This document shows, piece by piece, positions 1 to 7,643 of a stretch of 37,269 nucleotides of DNA. Source of the stretch: an uncultured Burkholderiales bacterium (GTDB taxonomy: Bacteria; Pseudomonadota; Gammaproteobacteria; Burkholderiales; Burkholderiaceae_C); NCBI GenBank assembly GCA_903916355.1, contig CAIWWN010000277.1:1-37269 (forward strand). The letters are read 5' to 3'. Within the stretch, counting starts at the first letter, position 1, and each line of letters begins with the position of its first letter. The position numbers and the translations under genes were made by a program. Below the pieces are notes generated by a model. It worked only from the letters and a program-made list of their open reading frames with translations, made no database searches and had not been told where the DNA came from.

Positions 1-225
1 CTGGAACATGTGGTGGTGCGTGTTGATCAGGCCCGGCACCACCACGTGGCGGCTGGCGTCGATCACCTCATCGACCTGCGTCAGCAACTCGTCGATGTTT
101 TCGTGAGCGTCGATGATGCGTTCAATGCGGCCATCGCGGATCAGCAGCGAGGCGTCATTCAGTTCGGTGTTCGCATCGTCTTGCGTGGCGAGGCAGCGGG
201 CGCGGTGAATCAATAGGGCGGTCAT
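1..225 (-). CDS. Amidohydrolase, 8-oxoguanine deaminase-like (5' part, cut by window edge)
   Basis: The first 75 codons of a minus-strand gene, starting at the ATG at 225-223 and open at base 1. The product has the N-terminal beta-sandwich of cytosine deaminase/atrazine chlorohydrolase-type amidohydrolases (ALLIHRARCLAT, then LLIRDGRIERI) and reaches the start of the metal-binding barrel with VVVPGLINTHHHMFQ. The HHH of this motif supplies the first metal ligands in the family. The closest family I recognise is 8-oxoguanine deaminase (8-oxoguanine to urate), but hydroxyatrazine ethylaminohydrolase-like and other purine or triazine deaminases share this N-terminus, so substrate is inferred. 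It is divergent from the tartrate dehydrogenase gene with 97 bp between starts. Together with guaD, xdhAB and adenine deaminase further along it would be a fourth purine-degrading enzyme in the window. Confidence 0.8.
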   Translation of the reverse strand, partial: MTALLIHRARCLATQDDANTELNDASLLIRDGRIERIIDAHENIDELLTQVDEVIDASRHVVVPGLINTHHHMFQ

Positions 226-322
226 GTCAAAAGGTAATGTGCAACTGTCGCCACTTTAACTCTGTGGGCTTGTGTCCTGGGTCGAAACGCTTAGAGTCGG
301 CTGTGTTTTAAAAAAGATCAAA

Positions 323-1387
323 ATGAAAACCTACAAGATTGCATGCATTCCTGGCGACGGCATTGGTAAAGAAGTGGTGCCTGCGGGCCAGCAAGTGTTG
401 GAGGCCTTGGCCTCGATGAGCCAAACATTCAAATTCGAATTCACCAGTTTTGGCTGGGGCGGCGACTGGTATCGGGCGCACGGCGAGATGATGCCCAAAG
501 ACGGTCTGGACGCTCTGCGCCCGATGGATGCGATTTTGTTTGGCTCAGCGGGCGACCCGCACATTCCCGATCACATCACGCTGTGGGGTTTGCGTTTGAA
601 GATTTGCCAAGGCTTTGACCAATACGCCAATGTGCGCCCCACGCGCATCTTGCCCGGCATTGACGGGCCGCTCAAACGCTGCGGCCCCAATGACCTGGAC
701 TGGGTCATCGTGCGTGAAAACTCTGAGGGCGAATATTCGGGTGTGGGCGGTCGCGCCCACCAAGGTCACCCGATTGAAGTGGCCACCGATGTGAGCATGA
801 TGACCCGTGCCGGCGTGGAGCGCATCATGCGCTACGCCTTCAAGCTGGCGCAGTCACGCCCGCGCAAATTGCTGACCGTGGTCACCAAGTCCAATGCGCA
901 GCGCCATGCCATGGTGATGTGGGATGAAATTGCGCTGGAGATCAGCCGTGAATTTCCCGATGTGAGCTGGGACAAAGAACTGGTCGACGCTGCCACGGCG
1001 CGCATGGTCAACCGTCCGGCCACGCTCGATACCTTGGTGGCCACCAATTTGCACGCCGACATTTTGAGCGACTTGGCTGCCGCTTTGGCCGGCAGCCTGG
1101 GCATTGCGCCCACGGGCAATATTGACCCCGAGCGCCGTTACCCCAGCATGTTCGAGCCGATCCATGGCTCGGCTTTCGACATCATGGGCAAAGGCCTGGC
1201 CAATCCCTTGGGTACTTTTTGGTCGGTGGTGATGATGCTGGAGCACCTGGGCGAGGAGGCTGCAGCGCAGCGCCTGATGAAGGCGGTCGAAAGCGTGACC
1301 GCCAACCCCGCACTGCACACCGCAGACCTGGGCGGCACAGCCCGCACCGCGGATGTGACCGCGGCGGTTTGCAAAGCCCTGATGTGA
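323..1387 (+). CDS. ttuC: Tartrate dehydrogenase/decarboxylase (D-malate dehydrogenase family)
   Basis: A 354-residue NAD-dependent beta-decarboxylating dehydrogenase of the isocitrate/isopropylmalate dehydrogenase fold, acting in the cytosol. IPGDGIGKEV near the N-terminus, VRENSEGEYSG in the middle and FEPIHGSAFDIMGKG near the C-terminus are hallmarks of the tartrate dehydrogenase/D-malate dehydrogenase subgroup; length is normal for it. Known enzymes oxidise tartrate to oxaloglycolate or decarboxylate meso-tartrate to D-glycerate, and also act on D-malate. The ATG at 323 is chosen because MKTYKIACIPGDGIG is the usual family N-terminus; the upstream GTG at 272 would add 17 unrelated residues. 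No strong Shine-Dalgarno sequence precedes it. The following Bug binding protein and glycerate 2-kinase favour tartrate over isopropylmalate as substrate. D-malate or tartronate remain possible. Confidence 0.88.
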   Translation: MKTYKIACIPGDGIGKEVVPAGQQVLEALASMSQTFKFEFTSFGWGGDWYRAHGEMMPKDGLDALRPMDAILFGSAGDPHIPDHITLWGLRLKICQGFDQYANVRPTRILPGIDGPLKRCGPNDLDWVIVRENSEGEYSGVGGRAHQGHPIEVATDVSMMTRAGVERIMRYAFKLAQSRPRKLLTVVTKSNAQRHAMVMWDEIALEISREFPDVSWDKELVDAATARMVNRPATLDTLVATNLHADILSDLAAALAGSLGIAPTGNIDPERRYPSMFEPIHGSAFDIMGKGLANPLGTFWSVVMMLEHLGEEAAAQRLMKAVESVTANPALHTADLGGTARTADVTAAVCKALM

Positions 1388-1464
1388 CGAAGGAGGCACG
1401 ACAGGGCCAAGATGCATGTTGTCGTGGTCTGATTTTTACCCTGCACTTCTTGAAAGAGATGAAC

Positions 1465-2454
1465 ATGAGCTCCAGGTTTTTCCCATTCGCGCTCGCGTCT
1501 GTCTTGATGGTCTGCCTGAGCGCCTTCGCGCAGGACTACCCCTCGTCGCATAAAACCATCACCTTCGTGCTGCCTTATGCCGCCGGAGGGCCGACCGACA
1601 AAGCGGCGCGGGACTTGGCCCAGTCCATGAGCAAGGCCATGGGCGGACAGAGCATCGTGATCGACAACGCCGCAGGCGCCTCGGGCTCGATCGGCACCCA
1701 CAAAGTGGCCAAGGCGTCTGCCGACGGCTACACCCTCTTGTTCACCCACATTGCGCAGGCCACTTTGGTGAGCTTCTTTCGCAACCTGCCCTACAACGTG
1801 GAAAAAGACTTCGAGTACCTCGGCTTGGTCAGCGAAAACCCGATGAACCTCATCGGCCGCCCCAGCCTGCAGGCCAACACCATGGCCGAGCTGGTCACCT
1901 GGGCTCAGGCCAACAAGGGCAAGATCAACATCGCCAATGCGGGGCCGGGTTCGGCTTCGCATCTGTGTGGCATGTTGTTTCAATCGACCCTCAAAGTGGA
2001 CATGACCTCTGTGCCTTACAAAGGCACAGCCCCCGCGATGACCGACCTGATCGGTGGTCAGGTGGACCTGATGTGCGACCAAACCACGACCACGATCGCG
2101 CAAATTGAAGGCAAGAAGGTCAAGTCGTTTGCGGTGACCACGCCCGCGCGTTTGAGCTCGCCTGTCCTCAAAGACATGCCCACCATGCAAGAAGCGGGGC
2201 TGAAGGATTTCACGGTCACCATCTGGCAAGGTCTTTACGCGCCCAAGGGCACACCAGCCGGGGTGCTGAAAAAAATCAATGAAGCCCTCAAAGCGGCCGT
2301 CAAAGATCCTGAGTTCATTCGCAAGCAAGAGGCGGGCGGTGCCTCCGTGATCAACGATGCACGCAACGACCCGGCAGGTCACAAGGCCTTCGTCATGTCG
2401 GAGGTGGTCAAGTGGGCGCCCATCATCAAGGCCGCAGGGGTTTACGCGGACTGA
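1465..2454 (+). CDS. Bug/TctC family periplasmic solute-binding protein
   Basis: A 329-residue extracytoplasmic binding protein of the Bug family, which is expanded in Burkholderiales and delivers carboxylates to tripartite tricarboxylate transporters. The N-terminus SSRFFPFALASVLMVCLSAFA-QDYP is a Sec signal peptide with cleavage likely after AFA. The mature part opens with the family pattern KTITFVLPYAAGGPTDKAAR and has the DNAAGASGSIGTHKVAKA segment typical of Bug proteins. GAAAGAG at 1452-1458 sits 6 nt before the ATG at 1465 and only directly abuts the in-frame ATG at 1459, so 1465 is preferred. No membrane subunits (TctA/TctB) are encoded nearby, which is common for Bug proteins. The position between tartrate dehydrogenase and glycerate kinase suggests tartrate or a related hydroxy-acid as ligand; this is inference. 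Confidence 0.9.
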   Translation: MSSRFFPFALASVLMVCLSAFAQDYPSSHKTITFVLPYAAGGPTDKAARDLAQSMSKAMGGQSIVIDNAAGASGSIGTHKVAKASADGYTLLFTHIAQATLVSFFRNLPYNVEKDFEYLGLVSENPMNLIGRPSLQANTMAELVTWAQANKGKINIANAGPGSASHLCGMLFQSTLKVDMTSVPYKGTAPAMTDLIGGQVDLMCDQTTTTIAQIEGKKVKSFAVTTPARLSSPVLKDMPTMQEAGLKDFTVTIWQGLYAPKGTPAGVLKKINEALKAAVKDPEFIRKQEAGGASVINDARNDPAGHKAFVMSEVVKWAPIIKAAGVYAD

Positions 2455-2535
2455 AGTTGCTCAAGGGGGTGTGTGGATGACGCTCAATTGGCTTTATCCT
2501 CGGAGGCTGTTTAGCTTGCTTGAGACCTCCCCGCC

Positions 2536-3834
2536 ATGACCGACCCCCAAACTGTGTTGCGCCAGCTCTTCGATGTGGCGGTGCAACGCGCTTTGCCGCT
2601 GCCCAACACGGCGGCCGATTTGCCCAGCCCACCCAAGGGCCGTACCTTGGTGTTGGGTGCAGGCAAAGCCGGTGGCGCGATGGCACAAGCGGTGGAGGCC
2701 TTGTGGCCGCAAGACGCACCCTTGTCAGGCCTGGTGGTTACGCGCTATGGCCACACACCACCGCGCCCGGCGGGCTTGCCTGAGCGCATTGAGGTGGTCG
2801 AGGCTTCGCACCCTGTGCCCGATGCAGCAGGCCTGCAAGCGGCCGAGCGGATTTTGGCATTGACGAAAGGCTTGACGGCTGACGATCTGGTGCTGTGCCT
2901 GATCTCGGGTGGTGGTTCGGCACTCCTGACTTTGCCTGCTGAGGGTCTGAGCCTGGAGGATAAGCAAGCCATCAACCGCCAACTGCTCGCCAGCGGTGCC
3001 AACATCGCCGAGATGAATGGCGTGCGCAAACACCTCTCGCGCATCAAGGGCGGGCGCTTGGCTGCGGCCTGTGCGCCTGCCCGCGTGGTCACCCTGACCA
3101 TCAGCGATGTGCCGGGCGATGACCCGTCCATCATCGCCAGCGGCCCGACCGTCGCCGATGCCAGCACCTGCGCCGATGCGCTGGCGGTGCTCAAGCGCTA
3201 CGCCATCAACCTGCCGCCCACCGCGCAGCAAGCTCTTGAATCAGGTGCGTGGGAGACGCCCAAGCCTGGCTCGAGCGTGTTTGAAGGCCATGCTTTGCAC
3301 ATGATTGCCACGCCCCAACAGTCCATGGAGGCAGCGGCCGATGCGGCCCGCGCGATGGGCTTGAACGCCTACATTTTGAGTGACGAGATCGAAGGCGAGT
3401 CGCGCGAGGTGGGCAAAGTGCATGCGGCCTTGGCGCGCGCCGTGGCCAAAGGGCAAGGCGCTTTTCAAAAACCCTGCGTGATTTTGAGCGGCGGTGAAAC
3501 CACCGTCACCCTCAAGCCCCGCGCCGAAGGTGCAGCTAAGGGGCGGGGCGGGCGCGCTGGCGAGTTTTGTTTGGGCTTGGTGCAAGCGCTACAAGGCCAG
3601 TCCGGGGTCTGGGCCTTGGCTGCGGACACCGATGGCATTGATGGCATCGAAGACAACGCGGGTGCCCTGGTCACGCCCGACAGCCTGCAACGGGCGCAGA
3701 CCCTGGGCTTGAAGGTCGACGATTACTTGCAGCGCAACGATGCTTATACTTTTTTCCATGCGCTCGGTGATTTGGTGGTGACCGGACCGACCCATACCAA
3801 TGTGAATGATTTCCGCGCCATTTTGATTGTGTGA
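2536..3834 (+). CDS. ttuD: Glycerate 2-kinase (TtuD/GckA, MOFRL family)
   Basis: A 432-residue cytosolic enzyme that phosphorylates D-glycerate to 2-phosphoglycerate; older annotation calls this family hydroxypyruvate reductase TtuD. Diagnostic segments are LVLGAGKAGGAMAQA near residue 40, LISGGGSALLTLP near residue 125, LSRIKGGRLA, TISDVPGDDPSIIASGP, and the C-terminal MOFRL domain with AADTDGIDGIEDNAGA and GPTHTNVNDFRAI. Length matches the family. It lies 81 bp after the Bug gene and on the same strand as ttuC, so the three probably form one transcription unit turning imported tartrate into a glycolytic intermediate through D-glycerate. Confidence 0.92.
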   Translation: MTDPQTVLRQLFDVAVQRALPLPNTAADLPSPPKGRTLVLGAGKAGGAMAQAVEALWPQDAPLSGLVVTRYGHTPPRPAGLPERIEVVEASHPVPDAAGLQAAERILALTKGLTADDLVLCLISGGGSALLTLPAEGLSLEDKQAINRQLLASGANIAEMNGVRKHLSRIKGGRLAAACAPARVVTLTISDVPGDDPSIIASGPTVADASTCADALAVLKRYAINLPPTAQQALESGAWETPKPGSSVFEGHALHMIATPQQSMEAAADAARAMGLNAYILSDEIEGESREVGKVHAALARAVAKGQGAFQKPCVILSGGETTVTLKPRAEGAAKGRGGRAGEFCLGLVQALQGQSGVWALAADTDGIDGIEDNAGALVTPDSLQRAQTLGLKVDDYLQRNDAYTFFHALGDLVVTGPTHTNVNDFRAILIV

Positions 3835-3853
3835 ATTCAGCAGGAGCCTCGCC

Positions 3854-4978
3854 ATGCCGATCAGTCGTCGAACTTTGTTTGCAGCGGCCACCGCTGCGGC
3901 CGTGGATGCGGCCTTCTCCCAAACCCCGCACGTGCACCACCCTGATCTGCCGGTGCTGGCTCCCTCTGCCGAACCGTATGCCCGTTTACAAGGTGGCCAG
4001 CCCCATCACCTGACGGCCGATCAAGCCTCGCAACGTTCGTCAGACAGCCCCTCGCCCAAAGGCCCGGCGGGTCGTTGGGCGCCTAAAGCCGCACTGCCCA
4101 TCCCGCGCAGCGAAATGGCGTGGGCCACCGAATACGCTGGCCGATTGCATGTGATTGGCGGCTACGGCGAAGGCCGGGTCAACCGGGGCTACCACCATGT
4201 GTACAACCCGGTCAAGGACACCTGGCACCAAGCGGCCGCGCTGCCACGAGGAGCCAACCATGTGGCGGTGGTGACTTTGAATGGCCGGATTTACGCCTTT
4301 GGCGGGTTCATTGAGCAAAACCGCAATCCCGATGCCAACGCTTATGTGTATGACGTGAGTCGCAACCAGTGGGAAGCTGTCGCCCCTATGCCCCGACCCC
4401 GTAGGGCCGCCGCCGCCGTGGCCTTGGGAGGCAAGGTGCATTTGATCGGCGGCGCCTCCGCGCCCACCGAAGAGCGCGCCAGCGTGGGTTGGCATGAGGT
4501 GTACGACCCGCAAAGCGACAGCTGGAGCAGACGCAAAGCACTGCCCGGGGCGCGCGACCATGTGGGTTGCGTGGCGTATCAAAACCGAATCCATGTGGTG
4601 GGCGGGCGCTTCAATACCTTTGAATACAACACGGCTTTGCACCACGTGTACTTGCCTGAACGAGATACCTGGGAGCTGCGCGCGCCCATGCCCACGGCCC
4701 GCTCGGGTCACGGTATGGTGATTTAACGCGATCGCTTTTTTGCCATGGGCGGCGAGGGCGGCATCATCAACAAACCGGGGCAGCAAACTGTGTTTGGCCA
4801 GATGGAAAGTTACGATCCCAGCCAAGATACTTGGCAGTCGCACGCGGCCATGCCCACTCCGCGCCATGCGGTAGGCGCGGTGACGATAGGCGATTGGGTT
4901 TATGTGGCCGGTGGTGGTGCGGTGTTGGGCGGCGGTGTGCAGTCGGCGGTTCACGAGGCATTTACGCTCCAACTCTGA
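3854..4978 (+). pseudogene. Tat-exported kelch-repeat protein interrupted by one in-frame TAA
   Basis: The reading frame from the ATG at 3854 (AGGAG at 3842-3846, 7 nt spacing) to the TGA at 4976-4978 encodes a kelch beta-propeller. It is broken by a TAA at 4724-4726 in the same frame. Before the stop are 290 residues: a twin-arginine leader (SRRTLFAAATAAA), a linker, then kelch blades recognisable by repeated GG pairs and Y/W spacing (LHVIGGYGEG, IYAFGGFIEQN, VHLIGGASAP, IHVVGGRFN). After the stop the frame continues without gaps through RDRFFAMGGEGG and WVYVAGGGAVLGGG, the last blade(s), for 83 residues. The blade pattern around the stop suggests that a tyrosine codon (TAT or TAC) became TAA, one substitution. 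The gene follows ttuD by 19 bp. Its role is unknown; kelch domains usually mediate binding or carry sugar oxidase activity. A sequencing error cannot be excluded. Confidence 0.85.
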
Positions 4979-5034
4979 GTCAGCGGCTGAATCGGCTGCA
5001 ATTGCCGCGCTGGGTGGTACGTTGAACCCGGGGT

Positions 5035-5048
5035 TTGACGTGTATCAA
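5035..5048 (+). promoter_or_regulatory. FNR/DNR-type operator
   Basis: TTGACGTGTATCAA matches the anaerobic box consensus TTGAT-N4-ATCAA at 9 of 10 defined positions. It ends 34 bp before the start codon of the Crp/Fnr-family gene at 5083, whose recognition helix carries the E..SR residues used by FNR to read this half-site. Autoregulation is the simplest reading. Confidence 0.65.
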
Positions 5049-5082
5049 TGCCGTCACCGTCAAGGTCTGGCACATTCGCCCC

Positions 5083-5709
5083 ATGACGCATGCTCCTTAC
5101 ACCGACGTGGCCACTTTGGCGACCCACTCCGCACCGGGAACTGTCCTCGTTCGTCGCGGGCAACCCGCCACGCATGCCTTGCATGTGCTCAGTGGGCGCA
5201 TCACCCTGGGCGTGGTTGAGCAGGGGCTGATGCGGCACCAATTGAGCTTGGTCGAAGGGCCTTGCTGGCTAGAGGCGGCAGCTTCCTTGCTCAATCTGCC
5301 GCATGTGGTGGACGCGATTTGCGAGACCGAGGCTCAGTTGCAATGGGTGGCCGCGCCCGAGTTTCGCGCCAGTGCCCAAGCGGTGAGCGAGCCTGCCAAG
5401 TCTTTGTTGTTTGATTTGGCCCGTTCACAGCGCCAACAAACCGAAGTGGCGGTCAGCCGCTTGGCCAAGGATGCCGATGCCCGCTGTGCCGAATGGCTGC
5501 TGCGCCACGCCGAACCCATTGATAACGTGGGCGCCTTGGCCGTCACGCTGCATGAGCGCAAGCGCTTGATCGCCGCGCAACTGGGCATTGCCCCTGAAAC
5601 CTTCTCGCGCGTGCTGCGCCATTTGCGTGAGTTGAACTTGATCAGCGGCGGTGGGCGGGTGCTGTCGTTGCTCAATCCCCAGGCCTTGCGGGACTTGGCC
5701 GAGGCTTGA
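5083..5709 (+). CDS. Crp/Fnr-family transcriptional regulator
   Basis: A 208-residue cytosolic regulator. Residues 15-110 form the cyclic-nucleotide-binding-like beta-roll (GTVLVRRGQPATHALHVLSGRI), followed by a dimerisation helix and a C-terminal winged helix (residues 150-200). The recognition helix PETFSRVLRHLREL has E172, S175 and R176 in the spacing of FNR E209, S212 and R213, which read TTGAT. The cysteines are C61, C80 and C135; there is no N-terminal CX2-CXn-C cluster, so a 4Fe-4S oxygen sensor like E. coli FNR is not supported. A DNR/NnrR-like haem or NO sensor, or another signal, is possible. An FNR-type box lies upstream (5035-5048). The ATG at 5083 gives the normal family N-terminal length. 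The thioredoxin-like gene follows 85 bp downstream. Confidence 0.88.
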   Translation: MTHAPYTDVATLATHSAPGTVLVRRGQPATHALHVLSGRITLGVVEQGLMRHQLSLVEGPCWLEAAASLLNLPHVVDAICETEAQLQWVAAPEFRASAQAVSEPAKSLLFDLARSQRQQTEVAVSRLAKDADARCAEWLLRHAEPIDNVGALAVTLHERKRLIAAQLGIAPETFSRVLRHLRELNLISGGGRVLSLLNPQALRDLAEA

Positions 5710-5794
5710 GTGTGGTGAGCGGCACGGGCCTGCTCAAACTGGCCCGGGCTGTTGAACTACCATGGGATGATGCGAACCCGCTATCCTCCCGCAC

Positions 5795-6121
5795 ATGCCC
5801 ACATCAACTTCCTACCTCAGTGAAATCGAAGCCCCTTTGCGGGTTGAAGTGGACGCCTTGCTGGGCCTGACTTTGTTGGAGTTTGGCACCGGCTGGTGTG
5901 GTCACTGCCGCGCGGCCCAATCGGTCGTAGCCGAAGTCTTGGCACTGTACCCCCAGTGGCGGCATCTGAAAATTGAAGATGGCAGTGGACGGGCGCTCGG
6001 CCGTTCGTTCCGCGTCAAGATCTGGCCGACCTTGGTGTTGTTGCAAGACGGCCAAGAACTGGCGCGTTGGGTGCGGCCCGCTGCTGCCGTGCAAATCACG
6101 GCGGCCTTGTCTACTGCCTGA
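5795..6121 (+). CDS. Thioredoxin-like protein
   Basis: A 108-residue thioredoxin-fold protein with the active site WCGHC (W34, C35, C38) and the cis-proline segment WPTLVLLQDGQE near residue 76. There is no signal peptide, so it should act in the cytosol. The WCGHC centre is more like protein disulphide isomerase than the usual WCGPC, implying a more oxidising redox potential. Length matches single-domain thioredoxins. It follows the Crp/Fnr regulator on the same strand; an imperfectly placed GC-rich inverted repeat (CGGGCC 5725-5730 / GGCCCG 5741-5746) lies in the gap, so co-transcription is uncertain. Confidence 0.88.
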   Translation: MPTSTSYLSEIEAPLRVEVDALLGLTLLEFGTGWCGHCRAAQSVVAEVLALYPQWRHLKIEDGSGRALGRSFRVKIWPTLVLLQDGQELARWVRPAAAVQITAALSTA

Positions 6122-6182
6122 ATTCCGCATGACTTAAAAAATCAAGGTGCTGGCCTGATGGGGCAAGCGATGGGACAAACAT

Positions 6183-6226
6183 TTGACAGTCCGGTTAAAC
6201 ACTGTCAGACTAGTCAAATGACTAGT
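6183..6226 (+). promoter_or_regulatory. Promoter -35 and operators of Phd/PIN module 1
   Basis: A perfect -35 hexamer TTGACA lies at 6183-6188; the -10 is weak (CAGACT at 6206-6211, 17 bp spacing). Two inverted repeats overlap it: TGACAGT (6184-6190) with ACTGTCA (6201-6207), and ACTAGTCA (6209-6216) with TGACTAGT (6219-6226), the latter perfect with a 2-nt centre. This arrangement fits autorepression by the antitoxin or the toxin-antitoxin complex. Confidence 0.65.
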
Positions 6227-6236
6227 TAGGATTGAT

Positions 6237-6494
6237 ATGAATACGTGGCCAGTACAAGATGCGAAAGCACGTTTTAGCGAATTTTTAGATGCCTGCCTTC
6301 TGGAGGGGCCACAGATGGTTACCCGGCGCGGCGCGGAAGCTGCCGTCTTGGTGCCGGCGATGGAGTGGCGGAGATTACAGTCTGCTGCACGCCCGTCTTT
6401 GAAGCAACTACTGCTTTCTGATCAAGCCCGTGCCGACTTGGTCCTGCCAGCGCGCGGGGGCGCCAAGCGCCGTAAAGTGGAGCCTATGCTGTGA
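6237..6494 (+). CDS. Phd/YefM-type antitoxin (module 1)
   Basis: An 85-residue antitoxin. The N-terminal two thirds have the Phd/YefM DNA-binding fold: WPVQDAKARFSEFLDACLLEGPQMVTRRG followed by AAVLVPAMEWRRL. The C-terminal tail, rich in Arg/Lys (GGAKRRKVEPML), is expected to wrap and inhibit the toxin. AGGA at 6228-6231 precedes the ATG by 5 nt. It overlaps the PIN toxin start by 4 nt (GTGA), and the palindromes at 6184-6226 are likely its operators. In this family the antitoxin is proteolytically unstable and represses its own operon. Confidence 0.9.
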   Translation: MNTWPVQDAKARFSEFLDACLLEGPQMVTRRGAEAAVLVPAMEWRRLQSAARPSLKQLLLSDQARADLVLPARGGAKRRKVEPML

Positions 6495-6907
6495 CAAGCC
6501 GATACTTGCTTGACACGAATGTGGTTTCTGAATTGCGCAAACCGCGACCCCACGGCGCGGTCGTCGCTTGGTTGGATTCAATTGACGACGCACAACTTTT
6601 TTTGTCGGCGCTGACGCTGGCCGAGATTCAGGCCGGCATTGAATTGACCCGAGAGCAAGATGTATCCAAAGCCGCTGAAATTGAAGCGTGGCTGGATTTG
6701 GTGGCCGGGTCTTACAACGTCTTGCCCATGGATGCTGCAACCTTCAGGGCATGGGCGCGGCTGATGCATAAAAAGTCGGTTACGCTTTACGAGGACGCAA
6801 TGATCGCTGCGACTGCAAAAGTGCATGGACTGACTGTCGTCAGCAGAAACGTCGCTGACTTTGAGGCGCTGGGATTCAAGGTCTTCAATCCTTTTGCTAC
6901 GGTGTAG
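6491..6907 (+). CDS. vapC: PIN-domain ribonuclease toxin, VapC family (module 1)
   Basis: A 138-residue PIN-domain toxin starting at the GTG at 6491, overlapping the antitoxin stop. The acidic residues expected for the metal-dependent RNase centre are present: LLDTNVVSEL (first Asp), the Glu in LTLAEIQAGI, YEDAMIAATA (Asp) and VSRNVADFEALG (Asp). Length and order fit the FitB/VapC type that pairs with Phd-like antitoxins. VapC toxins cleave tRNA or rRNA; the target here cannot be read from sequence. It ends 46 bp before the tail of the convergent SRPBCC gene. Confidence 0.93.
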   Translation: MTSRYLLDTNVVSELRKPRPHGAVVAWLDSIDDAQLFLSALTLAEIQAGIELTREQDVSKAAEIEAWLDLVAGSYNVLPMDAATFRAWARLMHKKSVTLYEDAMIAATAKVHGLTVVSRNVADFEALGFKVFNPFATV

Positions 6908-6953
6908 GCCTGTCAGACGCCGCATCGTCAGCCGCCCTTGATGGGATTGGCGC

Positions 6954-7361
6954 TTACAGCTTGGCTTCGACGTGCCCTGCAAAGCGATCCAAGATGGCTT
7001 GCCAGCCATCACGCTGCTGCTCTATCGGGTGTTCAGTTTCGGCATCGAATGTGATGTGAACGGAGACGCCTTCAGCGCCCGATTTGAAAAGGACCACCGC
7101 TGTACGCTCGCCAAAAGCGTATTCCAAGCATTCATGCGGAACGATCTTGGTGTAGGTGCCTGAAAATTCAAAGCCGAAGCTGCCGTCTTTGGCTTCCATG
7201 CGTGATGAAAACGTGCCCCCTTCGCGCAATTCGACAGAAGCTTGGGTGGTGTGCCAGTCGTCTGAGGCTGCGTTCCATTGCAGGATGTCTTCGGGTCGGG
7301 TGTAGGCATCCCAGACCGCGGCGATGGGTGCGTGGACGGTGGTTTCAACAGTGATTTTCAT
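6954..7361 (-). CDS. SRPBCC (AHSA1-type) family protein
   Basis: A 135-residue single-domain START/Bet v1-like protein. It begins with the typical ITVETTVHAPIAAVWDAYTRPEDILQWN, where the helix after the first strand and the W-N close the pocket, and ends with the long C-terminal helix QRDGWQAILDRFAGHVEAKL. This family (activator of Hsp90 ATPase C-terminal-like, SRPBCC) binds hydrophobic ligands or acts in stress responses; no specific function can be assigned. It lies 54 bp downstream of the Oxidored-like gene on the same strand and may be the last gene of the xdh operon, or independent. Confidence 0.88.
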   Translation of the reverse strand: MKITVETTVHAPIAAVWDAYTRPEDILQWNAASDDWHTTQASVELREGGTFSSRMEAKDGSFGFEFSGTYTKIVPHECLEYAFGERTAVVLFKSGAEGVSVHITFDAETEHPIEQQRDGWQAILDRFAGHVEAKL

Positions 7362-7415
7362 GGCGCATATCCCGAGTGCAGTGGAGGCGAATACGGTGGC
7401 TTGAACTATACCTCG

Positions 7416-7643
7416 CTAGCCCTGCGCCTTGGCCTGTGCCTCTTCAAACCACCAGCCCAGCGCTGCTTCGTAGCCTTCCCACACGCAGCCATGGCAGCCG
7501 CGGCCACAGCAGGTGGTGGGTTCAGGCGGTGGGTCGCGAAAACCCAGACTGGCGCTGTGCAGGCGTTGTTGCATCTGTGCGATGCGCGCACGCACGTCGT
7601 GACGCTGTTCCGCGCCGGGGTCGATACCGGGCAACGAGTTCAT
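7416..7643 (-). CDS. Small Cys-rich protein, Oxidored-like domain
   Basis: A 75-residue protein with the Oxidored-like signature PPPEPTTCCGRGCHGCVWEGY: a CC pair, then C-x2-C, then VW-x2-Y. These four cysteines could bind metal or an iron-sulphur cluster; the family has no established bacterial function that I know of. The N-terminal half (PGAEQRHDVRARIAQMQQRL) is probably helical, and the C-terminus is WWFEEAQAKAQG. The start codon overlaps the guaD stop (ATGA at 7640-7643), so it is translationally coupled to guanine deaminase and is an integral member of the xdhAB-guaD operon. Confidence 0.82.
   Translation of the reverse strand: MNSLPGIDPGAEQRHDVRARIAQMQQRLHSASLGFRDPPPEPTTCCGRGCHGCVWEGYEAALGWWFEEAQAKAQG

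Noticed and set aside
1138-2382. Long minus-strand open frame (414 codons) opposite ttuC and the Bug gene
   Set aside because: It is antisense to two recognised genes, has no family motif and a composition typical of the reverse of GC-rich coding DNA.
4040-4972. Minus-strand frame of 310 codons opposite the kelch gene
   Set aside because: A shadow of the kelch coding sequence with no recognisable domain; the plus strand has signal peptide, ribosome binding site and blade motifs.
5725-5746. CGGGCC/GGCCCG inverted repeat between the Crp/Fnr and thioredoxin-like genes as a terminator
   Set aside because: 6-bp arms with a 10-nt loop and no T-tract; not enough to call termination.
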